Shown here: positions 31,731 to 44,100 of the stretch, piece by piece
How positions within the stretch are numbered: the first letter of the stretch is position 1
How the letters are laid out: every line of letters begins with the position of its first letter
From: Neoarius graeffei
Lineage: Eukaryota > Chordata > Actinopteri > Siluriformes > Ariidae
NCBI RefSeq assembly: GCF_027579695.1
Contig: NC_083571.1
Span: 51,620,797-51,684,796 of the forward strand
Direction: 5' to 3'
DNA: 64,000 nt
Notes under the pieces: model-generated
What the model saw: only the letters and a program-made list of their open reading frames with translations
Databases searched by the model: none
Told to the model about the DNA's origin: nothing
Program-made: the position numbers and the translations under genes

Positions 31731-34207
31731 GCACCCAAACTGATGCAGTGAGTAGCTTCTCATTTCATGAACAAACATGTGGGAAAACGTATCCCTTGCT
31801 CATGGAAAAGATGTTACTGTGTTTTAGAAGAGTCAAATTATTGGCCTGCATTAAGCAAAGAAAACAACCCCATTTACTCGTGATATATACATTCACCACT
31901 CAAGCATAAGCTTCATCTCTTTGCGCCACCATGCAAAGGGCAGAGTCGAGTACTTCCACACCGACACTGGTTTAAGATGTCTAATGCTGTCAGATGAGAG
32001 GAAATGCTCAGAGCAACAAATTGTACTTGACAGTAGAGAGTGTAGCCTAAATTTGGGCAACTATACATTTAATAGGCCACTGTATAATACTATTTTATTG
32101 CAAGTAAAACATATCCTTATCTTAGTTTTAATATAACACCTTGTAATTATACTCATTCGTCAGTTTACAGTTATACCTGGTGTGTTTTGTATGTGTACGG
32201 TTACTGACTGTAATGGATCTATTGCTCTGCAGTATTTGTCACCCACCTTCTTCCTGTCCAACAGTGGAAAGGAACCACCACAGCTGACTAGATATTATTT
32301 TCATGGTGGATATTTCTTAACACAGCAGTGACACTGACAAGTTATTTGAATGTTAATGGATGTGGCACTGGTACAAGTGAATCTGAGATTTTTATCTTCA
32401 GTGTTATGGCTGAGCTGAGAAACAATCCACAAACAAAAATATGTGGTCAGGAGTGATGCTGTGCTTCGACACTGACCTCTGATGAAGAATCAGAGGAAAT
32501 TTAACATAAATTATGCTCTTTTCTTTTTAGTAGTGTTACATGTTTTATACCACTTTGTTTGATGACTGTATGAGAGCAAGATATTCCTGTATGACCTCAG
32601 AGAAAAAGGTGTGTGCATCTGGAAGGGAGGTCTTTGTGTGGCAGCATTTCAGCTGTGTACAAGCCATGTAGATACACGGTGCAAAATTAAATACACCCAG
32701 ACACACATACCCCTCTCTTTATTACCGCCAATCATTTTTCACATACACAAGTGTCTAAGAGTGCACGTATTGGTGCACTTTCAAAAAATAAAATAAATAG
32801 GTAACTCATGTTACTGATAGTAGTCATGGTGTTGATGTACTTACATTAACTAGGAAATTGCAAGTGAGAAAAGGAAGTGTGTGTTAATTTCTACCACTCA
32901 CCACTGAATTCAGGTAAGAGAAAACTTCAAACTTTTCATGATTCAAAATGTGTTGTATTTTTCTGAATATAAATATTTACTTAAATTAATTTTAAAATAA
33001 TCATTTTTTATATTTTTCAATATTCTTGTTATAATGAAAGCTTATTTTAGGCTTTGTAATAATTATTTCACTGATTCAATTTACCTCAATTTACCTTGCA
33101 TTTTAATGAACAAATTTACTCAAATCTAATATTCTGGGAATCTAAATATTATAGACAAAGGATTTATTTATATTTTCTGAAATTATGTTGCAAATCTTGC
33201 TGATTGTGAAACAAAGAACAACATCGAGTTTATTTTAGTCCGCTAATTTGATTGGACAAGTGCCATTCCATTGATGCTGGTATTTAGTATAACAGCACTG
33301 TTACATTTCACTGTTTGTGTCACTCAGCTTGTCTGTTCCCCACATACATTTCCAATTATAGCAAAAGATCTTTACATTGAAACTGTTAATACACTCACTG
33401 CGGGCTGTTAGTCACTCTTTGCATCTCATGGCAACCTGCAACTCTCTATCCAGCTGTGGCTTCATTGGGAACTATTTTAGCTGAAGTAGCAAAAATAAAC
33501 AAAATATTTAGCCATATTGTGTCTGAAATGTAAGTTACTGAATAATAAGTTCTTGTTTTGAGAACTGTTCTATCAAAGCAACATCACATTCACAACAATG
33601 CTGTTGTACTGAGTATTCACATGGCTGATTACCTGCAGCTAAATCACAGTCACGCTGTGCCATATTCAGTACAACAGCACTCTTGTTCATGTGATATTAC
33701 TTAATTCACTGGTTAGTGTGAATGCAGTTTGATAGCATTTTACCAAAATGTTATGAACTGAATGTTTCTTAAATATGTTTCATTGTGTCATGTCAAATAA
33801 CCATCGATGACTGACTTTAACAGTTTTTAATGTGTAGAAGCCTTTATGCTTTCTGTAGTAGACCATAATAGTTTTGTTAATAATCATTTGTCCATTTACT
33901 TATTTATTTTAACTCAGCCAGGAAAGGCATGTAATGTAAAATTTTACATGACATAATATGTAAAATTCAAAGAGCAGCATTTTTCCCCATGTCAATTTCA
34001 TTTAGGTTTCCTTGTGGTGCATCCTTCTCGTGGCTTCAGCAGATTTTCATCTCAGTGGCCTGTCTGTGACTTTAGTAAGTGGCCGTTATAAACTTGTAGA
34101 AACCTTGCACTTTACACACACACAAACTACACAGTACACACTCTGTCTCACTTTGATTTTGTTTTTCAAGGCTGCTCTGCTATGATACCACTTCACACCT
34201 TGTGATC
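31726..34207. other. Non-coding DNA upstream of the first receptor gene
   Basis: AT-rich. I found no convincing open frame or repeat family. A 5' untranslated exon of the receptor is possible here but not identifiable. Confidence 0.5.
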
Positions 34208-35092
34208 ATGGACGTCAGATATTCTGAGGACTATTATAACCCAAGTAACGACAGATATATTGGGGGACCATATTCAACCATTTGTCCTCCTGTTTATTAT
34301 GATGGCCTGATGATAAGCATCTCCCTCGTCGCTGGTGTGTGTGTAAGCCTGCCAGCTTTGATTTGGGCTCTTCATGTTCTTTACACTCTCCACAAACAAG
34401 GAGGCCAAATTTCAACCTTCATCATCCTCCTCATCATCAGTGACTTGGTTGAGCTGCTCCTGAGTGCAATTATAGCATCATATTTAATAGACAGCCTTGT
34501 AAAGTCCAGTGCTACAAGATCTTTCAATTCTTCCATTGAAGCGTATTTGAAAGATATCAGGATTTTTATTCATTTATTTATTACATTTAGAATCTGTGGT
34601 CTTTTCCTCCACCAGCTTGTGGCTCTGAAGAGCGTGCTTTCTCTCAAACACCAGCTCTGCTCTGCTCATGTCTTCTCTCCTCTCTGCTCCACCATTTCCT
34701 ACATCATTCTGTGGCTGATTGTCTTTGGATTGCAGTTCACAAATATGTGGTTCAATGTGATTTTTAGCTTTTTGCCTTGTTGCAGTTTAGTCATCACATG
34801 CATACTCACTTGCAAAGCCTCTCCTGCATCTGACCACATCAAGCCCAGCTCAGCAGTGCTGATCGTTTCCACATTCACACTTATCACTTTCTGCACAACA
34901 GCTGGCCTTGTGCTTATCTTCAAAAATACCTATGATGGATTTTACTTTGATGAACCGGAGTCACATCTCTCAGCCTATTTGATCAGAGTGATCTCGGACC
35001 CCCTGCTGTGTGTACTGGTCTGTAAGGAGCAACTCAGGGTTCATAAACAGCAAACTCACACAGACATGAACACTGATCAGAGATCAGTTTGA
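34208..35092 (+). CDS. Seven-transmembrane receptor-like protein, copy 1
   Basis: A single-exon frame of 294 residues starting MDVRYSEDYY. Seven hydrophobic spans are visible: SLVAGVCVSLPALIWALHVL, FIILLIISDLVELLLSAII, an IFIHLFITFRICGLF span, CSTISYIILWLIVF, IFSFLPCCSLVITCILT, VLIVSTFTLITFCTTAG and LIRVISDPLLCVLV. It resembles a rhodopsin-class GPCR: SD in helix 2, DP in helix 7 where NPxxY is usual, and LHQLV in place of DRY. Short N- and C-termini. The ligand is unknown. The upstream GTG at 34202 is not a plausible start. It is intact, with a related gene 4.5 kb downstream. I cannot name a family. Confidence 0.75.
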   Translation: MDVRYSEDYYNPSNDRYIGGPYSTICPPVYYDGLMISISLVAGVCVSLPALIWALHVLYTLHKQGGQISTFIILLIISDLVELLLSAIIASYLIDSLVKSSATRSFNSSIEAYLKDIRIFIHLFITFRICGLFLHQLVALKSVLSLKHQLCSAHVFSPLCSTISYIILWLIVFGLQFTNMWFNVIFSFLPCCSLVITCILTCKASPASDHIKPSSAVLIVSTFTLITFCTTAGLVLIFKNTYDGFYFDEPESHLSAYLIRVISDPLLCVLVCKEQLRVHKQQTHTDMNTDQRSV

Positions 35093-36748
35093 GGTGAAGA
35101 CCTGAGTCTATGAAGATATCAGAAAATACCAGAAATGTTCTTATGGTTGTCATCATCAGGCAGCTACCTTCTTGAGAACTGTGGATAAAATGGCAGTTTG
35201 TAAATGAAAAGAGAAGTGAAAAATCTATGACATATCAAACAACAGCAGCACCAGGAAAGAATCTTGTGTGTGTGTGTGTGTCATTGTAACTGTCTACATT
35301 ACAACATCGCAAATATTACAGCAGATATTTGCACCACTGGAACTTAAGCTCCCTCAGAGCCAAGATTGAATATAAATTTCCATCAAAATACTGCTTTTAA
35401 TTTTTAAAATTTTATTATTCTGCACATACAGTATTTATTCTTCCTCAGTGACTGGGATTATATCTACATTAAATTTTTTTAGTTAATCATAGGACAGGGA
35501 GATGGCTTAATTTGGGATTAGGGGACTCTTGATATGTTTTTTTTTTTAATTGTGTCAACAATGTGTGGACAGTAGAATTAATTACATGTGCTTTATGGAA
35601 ATTTTCACATTACCTTCATGGAAATTATGATTATTGTGTTTTAATTAACTTCAATTAACCACAATTGCCTGGCCAGATATTAATTCTTATAATCTTATTC
35701 TGCTTGCTATTCACATCGATTAATAGCAGTCCTTAGTGCTTTTAGGAACAGCATTTTCTTTCATCATTTGCAATTCTTCCTCACTTATAGTGACTGAGCG
35801 ATTGGCCAACATTTTACTGAGTTGCTCGAGGTGATTATTGAGAAATAGTCTGAATTTCTCAAACAATCAGTGCACACAATATTCTTTCATCGCTTGTGTA
35901 TTTCTACTAACACCAATTAATTTGATGTGGATGCCAAAAAATAAACATTTTATTTTATGATAGCGATGTATTTTTTATCACTGTAAGACGTGGCTTACTC
36001 CTTCTAACACAGTTATACCAACTCCCTCTGATTATTGCTTTCAAAAAGATGTGGAATTGTAACAAAAATAGATTTGCTCATTGGGGGATAAATGTTGATA
36101 TTTCACATCAAAAATAAAATCAGAAAATGTATAGGAGAGGATTGTATATTCAATGCTTGTGTAAATTGCTGCTGTTATGAAGGACATCCAGTCAATAAAC
36201 TGCTGTGTAAAAATGGTGTTGCACTTGAAGAAACCTGAACTAATTTTACTGATGTGTTGAAATTATTATTTACTCAGGACACAATACCAGAAAAGATTCA
36301 CCAATTACAGTCATTACATCTTGGAAAAAAAGGGGAAAAAAAGTTTCACAGGTTTGTCACATGGGACTGCACTGGTAGCTCAGAGATTTAGGTTCAAACT
36401 TAAGGTTTTTAACTCTCAGCCGCTCAGTTCTATTCTTGATGGTATTGTACCACACATAAGTTGTTTGTGATAAAATCATCTTCTGAATAAATAAACATTA
36501 GCTGTTGCTCAAGAGCATAAAGAGGTTACAGTGATCCCCAGAACACAACAAGACACAGAAGAGTTAAAAAAAGTGTATTTTATATAAAAAGGAGAAGAGA
36601 TGTAAAAGTAGAAAAACAAAACCAAACAAACAAACAAAAACAACAAAGTAATTTAGTCAGGTTTGGCTATAATTTTCGAGCAGTTGTCGTGTGGTTCAGT
36701 GAGGGACCAATAGGCTTTGGATCAACTGCAATAAAGTAGCAACTGAAG

Positions 36749-36797
<49 letters not shown>

Positions 36798-37295
36798 CCA
36801 CTGCATTACTAGTTATTCTCTTTTGTTCTGAGTGTTTTAAAATGCATCAATGACAACAGCTCTTCGAAACATTATAATCATTTACCATTTAATGTCACTG
36901 ATGCAAAGGGCAGATTAATGACGGTGTTTTATTTGAAACATAAACCCACAAATTCAGCAAGTATTTCATGCAGTAAATATCACAGATTACATTAAAAATA
37001 TATATTTAAAAACTTAACAAATGAATTTAAAATAAATTAATTTTGCAGAAATGGAAGTTGATAAATGAATAAAATAACACATGGATAATAATAATAATAA
37101 TAATAATAATAATTGTTGTTGTCTTCATTGTCATTATCATTTCCACTGCATATTTTTCACCCTCAAGTCTAAGGCTTTAATAAGTGTTTAAAAAATGATC
37201 ATAAGTATTTTGATAAACATCATCAGCACTAATACCTCTGAAAAAAAGAACACAACAACAAAATAAAACTATATTTAATTGATTATAAATATGTG

Positions 37296-37364
<69 letters not shown>

Positions 37365-37500
37365 CTTGGATTAGACTCTAATACACTGATACTGTATATC
37401 AGTTTATATAAAAGTGTTAGTAAAATGAAATATTTAGAAAAACACCACGATTTCACAAAAGTTGAATCACAGAATCAACAGTTTAAAGACATGTGGTTAA
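35093..37500. other. 3' flank of receptor copy 1
   Basis: AT-rich with (ATT)n at 36749-36796, (ATA)n near 37088 and a long (TA)n at 37298-37361. The segment at about 36050-36140 is clearly similar to 53890-53985 and marks a duplicated 3' flank. No gene seen. Confidence 0.6.
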
Positions 37501-37506
37501 GTTAAC

Positions 37507-37592
37507 ATGGGGCAGCCTTCGGCTGAGGCGCCCTTGAGTGAGGCACCTAACCCCAACTGCTCCCCGGGCCCTGTTAGCATGGCTGCCCACTG

Positions 37593-37631
<39 letters not shown>

Positions 37632-37700
37632 CACTGCTTCAGATGGGTTAAATGCAGAGAGGAATTTCACAAGTATACATGCGATGAATAAAGTTCTTTT
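37507..37700 (+). repeat. Dispersed repeat with GT run
   Basis: GCACCTAACCCCAACTGCTC and the trailing (GT)n and GGGTTAAATGCAGAG segment match a repeat common in fish genomes, family not certain. The open frame across it is not a gene. Confidence 0.5.
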
Positions 37701-39598
37701 TCTTTCTGACCAATCGGATTCAAGAATTCAGCAGTGGTGTGGTATAAATAACACATGATACCATCTTTCTCTTTTCCTCTTTCAAATTTTTATTCCATCT
37801 TCTACAGGCTTTCACTCACAGATGAAACATTCTGTTCGGTTTAAGTTCAATCCAGGTTACCAGAGTTCTGCACAAAACTGTGAGTTATTTCACATAACAG
37901 TGATTTTTTTAAATGAATGACTATTTGTAGACAGGATATCAAATCCTGATTAATTATTTTCAGAAATATGTTGCAAACAGTACTGATGAAATTGCATTGT
38001 GTTGATGTTTCGAATGACAGATTTTTTCAGCTATTAGAAAACAACTTTTGATTTGTCCAGCTCCATTTGTACTTACTTACATTACGAAGGTTTCATTGGT
38101 GTGCTTGTGTAGTGTGATGTGAATGTGGAGGTGAAGTGTTTTAAAGTTATCCAAAACAATTTATTTTAAATGACAAAAAAAGAAACTACTTTTAAATGAA
38201 TGCTCTTATTCTGGAACATTAAAAAACATGGGCATTTCGGCTAATATATACACACACACATTTGGACACACCTTGTTTTTTTTTCTCTTTATTTATATTC
38301 ATTAAAAGACATTTCATGTCTTAAAATTAGACTGTCATTTCTCTTTATTTAGTTGAGCGGCTCTTGACATCATACAAATTAATGCCGTTGTGGAACAGGG
38401 CTATTTACTGGATTTTATTATTCACTTTTTATTAACCTCAAATGCATTAAGAAGGCAAGAAATTACACGAATTAACTTTTGATTCGGCACACCTGTTATT
38501 TAAAACGTATTCCTGGTGACTACCTCATGAAGCTGGTTAAGATAATGCCAATAGTGTGCAAAGCAGCATCAAGGTAAACACTGGCAACTTTGAAGAATTT
38601 TAACTATGAAATATGTTTTGTTTTTAATGCTTTTTTTTTCTTTACCACATAATACCATATGTTATGTCATAGTTTTGGTATGTTTTCCAGGTAAACATAT
38701 TGTGTGACTCCAGTTTGGTTTTCAGTCAGTTATTTTCCTCTGGGTCATCAGTGGTGTTGGTAAGTGTTGTAACTGAAATACAAACATAATTCTAGATACA
38801 AGTATAATTGTAAAATTATTGTACCATAGCACTTTTGAATTCTTAAGTCTGATTGGTAAAGATTTTTGATTAATTTTCTGTATTGTAGCTCTGATGATAG
38901 TTCTGACTATAATTCAAATCACAGTTTATATTAATGCGCTCCTTTTAATCCATTATCATTTCCATAGTAACAGCTCTTTCACAGGGACCTGTATGTAGTA
39001 CATTCTACATCACTGACAGCTAATGATAAATTAATAAAATAAAGTTATGTCATTCAAGAAAGAAAAATGTAATTATTGATATGGTGAAGGAGACATTTAT
39101 TTAACATTAATGGAAACAGTTTTCAGTGTCAGGGCTTTGTAACCATGGGAAAATCCACAGGACAAAGACAAAGACCGCTTTACAATTTCTCTGTCTCATG
39201 ACAAGCTGCATTTTTCTGTTTTATTAACTTAAAACCAGAGAGAAAACAGAGGCTGCTGAGGGAATGTTTGTATACCGGTATAGCGACGATAACAGAAATG
39301 CACAGGATGTAGTCATGTGGACTTTCCACAACATGAAGTGGAAATAAAAATGTCTAAAAATAAGACATACCTTTCTTTCGCAAATTTAAAATGGTAAACA
39401 CTGCAAACTGCTGTGGTGTAAATGCAATAAAACACTTCTGAACATACTTTTGATAAAAAGTCATCAGCTTCATGTTATGTTGGTCTGTTTCAGGACTTAA
39501 GTATTGATTATTTATAACCATGTGTTCCAAAATGTTTTATTTCTTACACATACCATACTTTATTACAGCACAAAAAGAAGCAGAAGAGAGAACAAGCC
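37701..39598. other. Non-coding DNA between the receptor genes
   Basis: AT-rich, no clear repeat family. Splice-like GGTAAGTG at about 38759 might belong to an untranslated exon of receptor copy 2. Confidence 0.4.
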
Positions 39599-40465
39599 AT
39601 GGACATGTACAACTGTTACCAACCTTTTCCCAGATGGTATTTTTATGAAAACAAAATAATCCGTTCTTCCATCTTCTTCATCACTGGTGTGTGTGCGGGT
39701 TTTCCAGCTCTGCTTTGGGCTTTCAGTATTCTGTTCCAACATCATAAGAGTGGAGGTGGAACCTCATGCATTGCCATCTTCCTCCTCCTCAGTGACCTGC
39801 TGGAGCTGATTCTGAGTCCAGTTGTAATATACATTTGCAAAGGAGACAATATTTGTATAACTTTGAGAGAACTGTTATTGGGAGTGAGACTCTGTGGGTA
39901 TCTACTTCACCAGCTGGTGGCATTAGAAAGCATTCTTCCTCAAAAATATCCATCACTTGCTGTTCTTTTTGACCCAACCTGCTCTGTTATCCTATGCATC
40001 TTTGTGTGTGTGTTAGCAATTGGGTGCCAGTTCCTTCCAAGAAACTTGCTTGTTATTTTATTTTTGTGTTTGTTACCTGTAATTGTGTGTGTAGTCACAT
40101 GTATAGTGACTTGTAAAGCCTCTACTGACACCAACCAGGCCACAGACAGGAAGCCAGGCGTGTTAGTGCTAAGTGTTGCCATGTTTACTCTGATCATTTA
40201 TGTGCCATTTTACTTGCATTGTTCTTTTAATCTACCTTTTATGTTTGAGGTTCTGGTGAGTATGAGACTGATTTCAGAGCCCCTCCTCTGTGTTCTCGTC
40301 TGCAGGGAAAATCGCAGACATCCCAAGTCTCCTGGAAGTTCCGGGAGTCTCCCGCATATTGATAGTGGCTCCCTGATGCCCACAAATTGGAGAATATCTC
40401 CGGAATCTAGAGCAAGCGAGCAAGAGCGTGCACACGAAACATTAATGTCTGCATTTTTCATATGA
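39599..40465 (+). CDS. Seven-transmembrane receptor-like protein, copy 2, with repeat-derived C-terminus
   Basis: A 288-residue frame starting MDMYNCYQPFP. It shares landmarks with copy 1: TGVCAGFPALLWAFSIL, LLLSDLLELILSPV, GYLLHQLVALESIL, VTCIVTCKAS and SEPLLCVLVCRE. Seven hydrophobic spans are present. After about residue 240 (from about 40325) the sequence changes to a repeat-like stretch (PKSPGSSGSLPHIDSGSLMP onward), absent from copy 1, so the last 45-50 residues come from an inserted repeat. Whether a product is still made is unknown. The membrane core is intact. Confidence 0.7.
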   Translation: MDMYNCYQPFPRWYFYENKIIRSSIFFITGVCAGFPALLWAFSILFQHHKSGGGTSCIAIFLLLSDLLELILSPVVIYICKGDNICITLRELLLGVRLCGYLLHQLVALESILPQKYPSLAVLFDPTCSVILCIFVCVLAIGCQFLPRNLLVILFLCLLPVIVCVVTCIVTCKASTDTNQATDRKPGVLVLSVAMFTLIIYVPFYLHCSFNLPFMFEVLVSMRLISEPLLCVLVCRENRRHPKSPGSSGSLPHIDSGSLMPTNWRISPESRASEQERAHETLMSAFFI

Positions 40466-40657
40466 CGGAGTGCGAGAGAGACTGCGTGTGCGCCTGTTCA
40501 TGTAGCGCATGCTAGACAAAGAGCATCCTGATTGACTTATTTTGCTGAGTAAACCAATCAGCTTTTTTTTGGGGGGGCATTACTTTTTTCCCTTCGGTGG
40601 GGTCACGGCACCTCCCTGAAACGAGTTTCTGCAGGTTGAGATGTCTGAAATTGTTTG
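40325..40657. mobile_element. Unclassified repeat fused to receptor copy 2
   Basis: Begins AAGTCTCCTGGAAGTTCCGG, a small inverted repeat (CCGGGAG against CTCCTGG), and includes a run of G at 40571-40577. It is of dispersed-repeat type; its right border meets the hAT derivative at 40666. Family unclear. Confidence 0.4.
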
Positions 40658-40665
40658 TTTCAAAC

Positions 40666-42421
40666 CAGTGGCGGCTCCTGAATTTTTTTTCGGGGGGGGG
40701 GGGGGGCAATTTTCCCCCGTTATGTCTACACGGACCATAAATGTCCACAGGACTGAAGTAAATTGACCTAGGTAGCAAATCAATTGGCCGAACTTGTTTT
40801 TGCCTGGTAAATTCAGATATCAATATAGACGATATCTCTTCTCTCCACTAGGTGGCAACACTGAACATGTTAAAGGTGGCAAACTAAGGTAGCCTAGTAA
40901 ACTAGACCCACCCGCCTAGCGGCCAAAAATATTTTTGCCTACGAGTGGCAAATATTCACATTTAGTCTGGCTTGCCAGGCTAAAACTAAGGAAGATTCAT
41001 TGTGAAGTCTTCAAAGCAAAACATTTGGCATCACAATCAATTAATATTACATTACTCATTTATTTTCTCATATTTTTCCAGTATTCTATAATAAGTAGAC
41101 ACAAATTCTTAATTATAAACATATTCTAATGTCTTCATTCTAAAGAATGTAATTAAAGTGGCAGGATATAAATCCAAAATAAGTGTTTATTTAAGTTTTG
41201 AAAAAGATGAAGAAAAGCATAACCATCAAACAAACATGTGCAGCTTAATTATGTGTTTTTTTTAATATGGAATTGTACCATTTTAACAACAAATAATAAT
41301 TCTAAATAAATTCTGCAGTTTTTTTTCCCAAGAATTCCTCCAGAAAGCCATGCCTCAAAAGGAAATTTAAAGTATTACAAGCATGTCAATGAACACAAAA
41401 GGCTTTAGTTATTTAGCTATATACACACAAGGTTTTGTAGTCAGTGCAACTTGGTTTAACAAGTTGGAAAAAAGGTAAGGTGCTGCTGGCTCCAATGAAC
41501 ACATATACTGTACAATATATAAAAACTGAAAATATGCTTAATTTACACCAAGTCAGAGAGAACTTGAGGCTACTGAAATATTCCAAGCATGGCAATGTTA
41601 AACTGCCATTGGTAAAACAAAAACATGGCAATGTTAAACTGCCATTGGTAAAACAACTGCCATCGGTAATACACACACACAAAAAAAACTTTTGCCTAGT
41701 AAATTCAAATATCAGATATCACTGTACTGTCTGCTGTGCTACTTCCAGGGTGGAAGAGAACGCAAGGGTAGCAAAAAAGAGCATTGACTACATCACAGCC
41801 AGCTAGCCAAGTTTTCCGGTGGTACCAGTTCTTGTTAAAACCTCTTGAGTAGGTCTTCTCCCCCTTCGTAGACACTTGCTTGATGTTTAAATTCGGTCTA
41901 GGAGGTCCTAGCTGTTTGACTGCTGTTTTCTCCTCATTGGTACGACGACTAAAGGGAACTTCTTTCAGAGACGTTCTCGTATTGTTGCACTCAACACTTG
42001 CCGCCATCTTCATAGAATGTTCACACATTTCCCGCGCAAGTTGCGTTTTCCAGCCCAAAATTATGTTCAAAACCCGCCAAAATGCACTTAAAACCGCCCA
42101 ATCTGGCAACACTTGCGCGGCGCAACAGGTGTATGACGTAAGCACGCTGCTTGTGCGAGCACATAAAACCTAATAGAAAGTGCATTGGGAGCATGATTTT
42201 CGAAAAAAATGTACGTACCATTAGTGTCAATGGGAGATTTTGGGGCAAATCTGAACCTGACAGAAATCGCACCAAAAGGGCGTGGCTACACCAGGTGCGA
42301 CCTTAGCCTGATTGGACAATGACATTACTGTTGCCGTGGTAGTAGGAGTAGATAAAAAAAAAACTCCCTCCCTGTTTGGGAGTGCGTCGCCCAAATCGCC
42401 CCTATTAACAAGCCGCCAGTG
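40666..42421 (-). mobile_element. Internally deleted hAT (TTF/ZMYM-type)
   Basis: Ends CAGTGGCGGCTCCTG and AAGCCGCCAGTG. Flanking octamers TTTCAAAC and GTTCAAAC match at seven of eight positions. It encodes only the start of a transposase (41705-42145). Confidence 0.7.
41705..42145 (-). pseudogene. N-terminal fragment of a ZMYM1-like hAT transposase
   Basis: On the - strand the frame reads RGFNKNWYHRKTWLAGCDVV and NALFCYPCVLFHPG, the TTF-type zinc-finger block of hAT transposases annotated as zinc finger MYM-type protein 1-like. The catalytic core is absent. A stretch matching part of the neighbouring hAT at 42441-43039 lies within its 5' end (about 42040-42112). Confidence 0.65.
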
Positions 42422-42440
42422 GTTCAAACCAAAGCATGTT

Positions 42441-43039
42441 CAGTGTTGCCAGATTGGGCGGTTTCGAATTCTACTTTGCGGGCGAAAAATGGTTCGGGCT
42501 GGTTGACAAAAATTTGACGTTAGTTCGGCGGGTTTTTATCAGATGTTTATAAATATTTCGCACCAACGTTCTGTGTGAGAATGCAGCCAGAGACACTTGT
42601 ATAGCCTTAGAAGGACTTTGATGCAGCACATTCTATGTACTATCTATGTCCACTGGTCTACATCCAATCCAATCCATATTAAACACTCCTGTGACCCAAT
42701 CAGAGCCGACATAATATTCTGCGTGTGCATCACCTGCTGGTGCATGTAGGATTCAGAACACAGCAGATGATTGCAAAGTTATAATCTGATTCAACCATAC
42801 AGAGCCGAGTACCAGACAGCAGATTTTTCACCTCCAGCACTGACGGTCTCATGTTGCCATTTAGAAGTTGTTTGCATTGTTGTTCGATTTACAAATAGTA
42901 TACTGGTCTTTAGCTGCATATTTTTACTTTACAAGATAGGCATCGAGTACATTTTACATTTTGGGCGGTTTTAAGTGCATTTTGGCGGGTTTTGAACATA
43001 TTTTGGGCTGGAAAACGTCAGCAGTATCTGGCAACACTG
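42441..43039. mobile_element. Short non-autonomous hAT
   Basis: Perfect 8-bp duplication AGCATGTT (42433-42440 and 43040-43047). The inverted ends share CAGTGTTGCCAGAT. 599 bp, no coding content. Confidence 0.88.
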
Positions 43040-43106
43040 AGCATGTTTTGTCGCACAATGAGAGATCCCTTATTTACTGGTTGGTGATGAAATGAATGAT
43101 ATATGT

Positions 43107-44100
43107 ATGTTATTTACCAGCTGGGAGGTCCAACCTTAAGCTGGTAAATAATATATTTATTTTTTTCTTTCCCAAATTCTCACAGCAAACGAGAGCGCCC
43201 GAAAGGGAAAATTGAGCCAAGCCGCCATTTTGAATCCTCATTCACGGCTGTAATGCAAATGGTTTCCTCCTCAGTATACAAGTGCACTTCCATGGCAGGA
43301 AAAAAAAATACATTTTGCTGCCTATGTAGTCCCCTATTTATACAAAATTGAGTCATTCAGGATTCAGCCATGTTTTTGCTCAGCGTTAGCAACCGTTACA
43401 GGTTTAATTAAAAAAAAAATTAATGAAATAAATCATTTTATTTTTTTCACGGTCCGGTTTCCATCAAATCCTGCGCCCTGATCGGCTGATGAGCGGGTCC
43501 ATATCCTACGATACGGACCCCGGTTATGGACCTCTGGTGACTCGCTCGTTCACAACAACAACAAACACAGTAGCAATTTTTGTCAACATTTTATTTTTGC
43601 ATTTCTCAGGAGAATATCATTAATTTTTCATCATGGATAGCAATAACGACAGTCTTCACAGCAAAAGCGAGTTTTACTACCCTGAGGAAGAAGAAATAAA
43701 ACAAAACATTTCAGGAGAAAGCTAAAAACCTTGGCTAAATCCTGAATGACTCAATTTTGTATAAATAGGGGACGACATAGGTGGCAAAATGAAGGGTTTT
43801 TTTCCTGCCATGGAAGTGCACTTGTATACCGAGGAGGAAACCATTTGCATTACAGCCGTGAATGATGATTCAAAATGGCGGCTTGGCTCGATTTTCCCTT
43901 TCGGGCGCTCTCGTTTTCTGTTAGAATTTTGTAAATAAAAAAATAAATATATTATTTACCAGCTCAAGGTCGGTCCGTACAGTAAAATACCGTGACCTCG
44001 GCCTTGAATACTGACCTCAGCCCAGAGGGCCTCGCTCAGTACTTTCAAGACCTCGGTCATGGTATTTCACGATATGGACCTCCCAGCTGGTAAATAACAT
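43107..44100. mobile_element. Fold-back element with 25-bp perfect terminal repeat
   Basis: The terminal 25 bp, containing TATTTACCAGCTGGGAGGTC, are exactly inverted at 44076-44100. Inside, a second inverted pair of about 250 bp (about 43165-43385 and 43720-43945) includes a GCCATTTTGAATC motif. The centre between about 43390 and 43715 is unique. No coding frame. The family is common in fish but I cannot name it. Confidence 0.75.
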
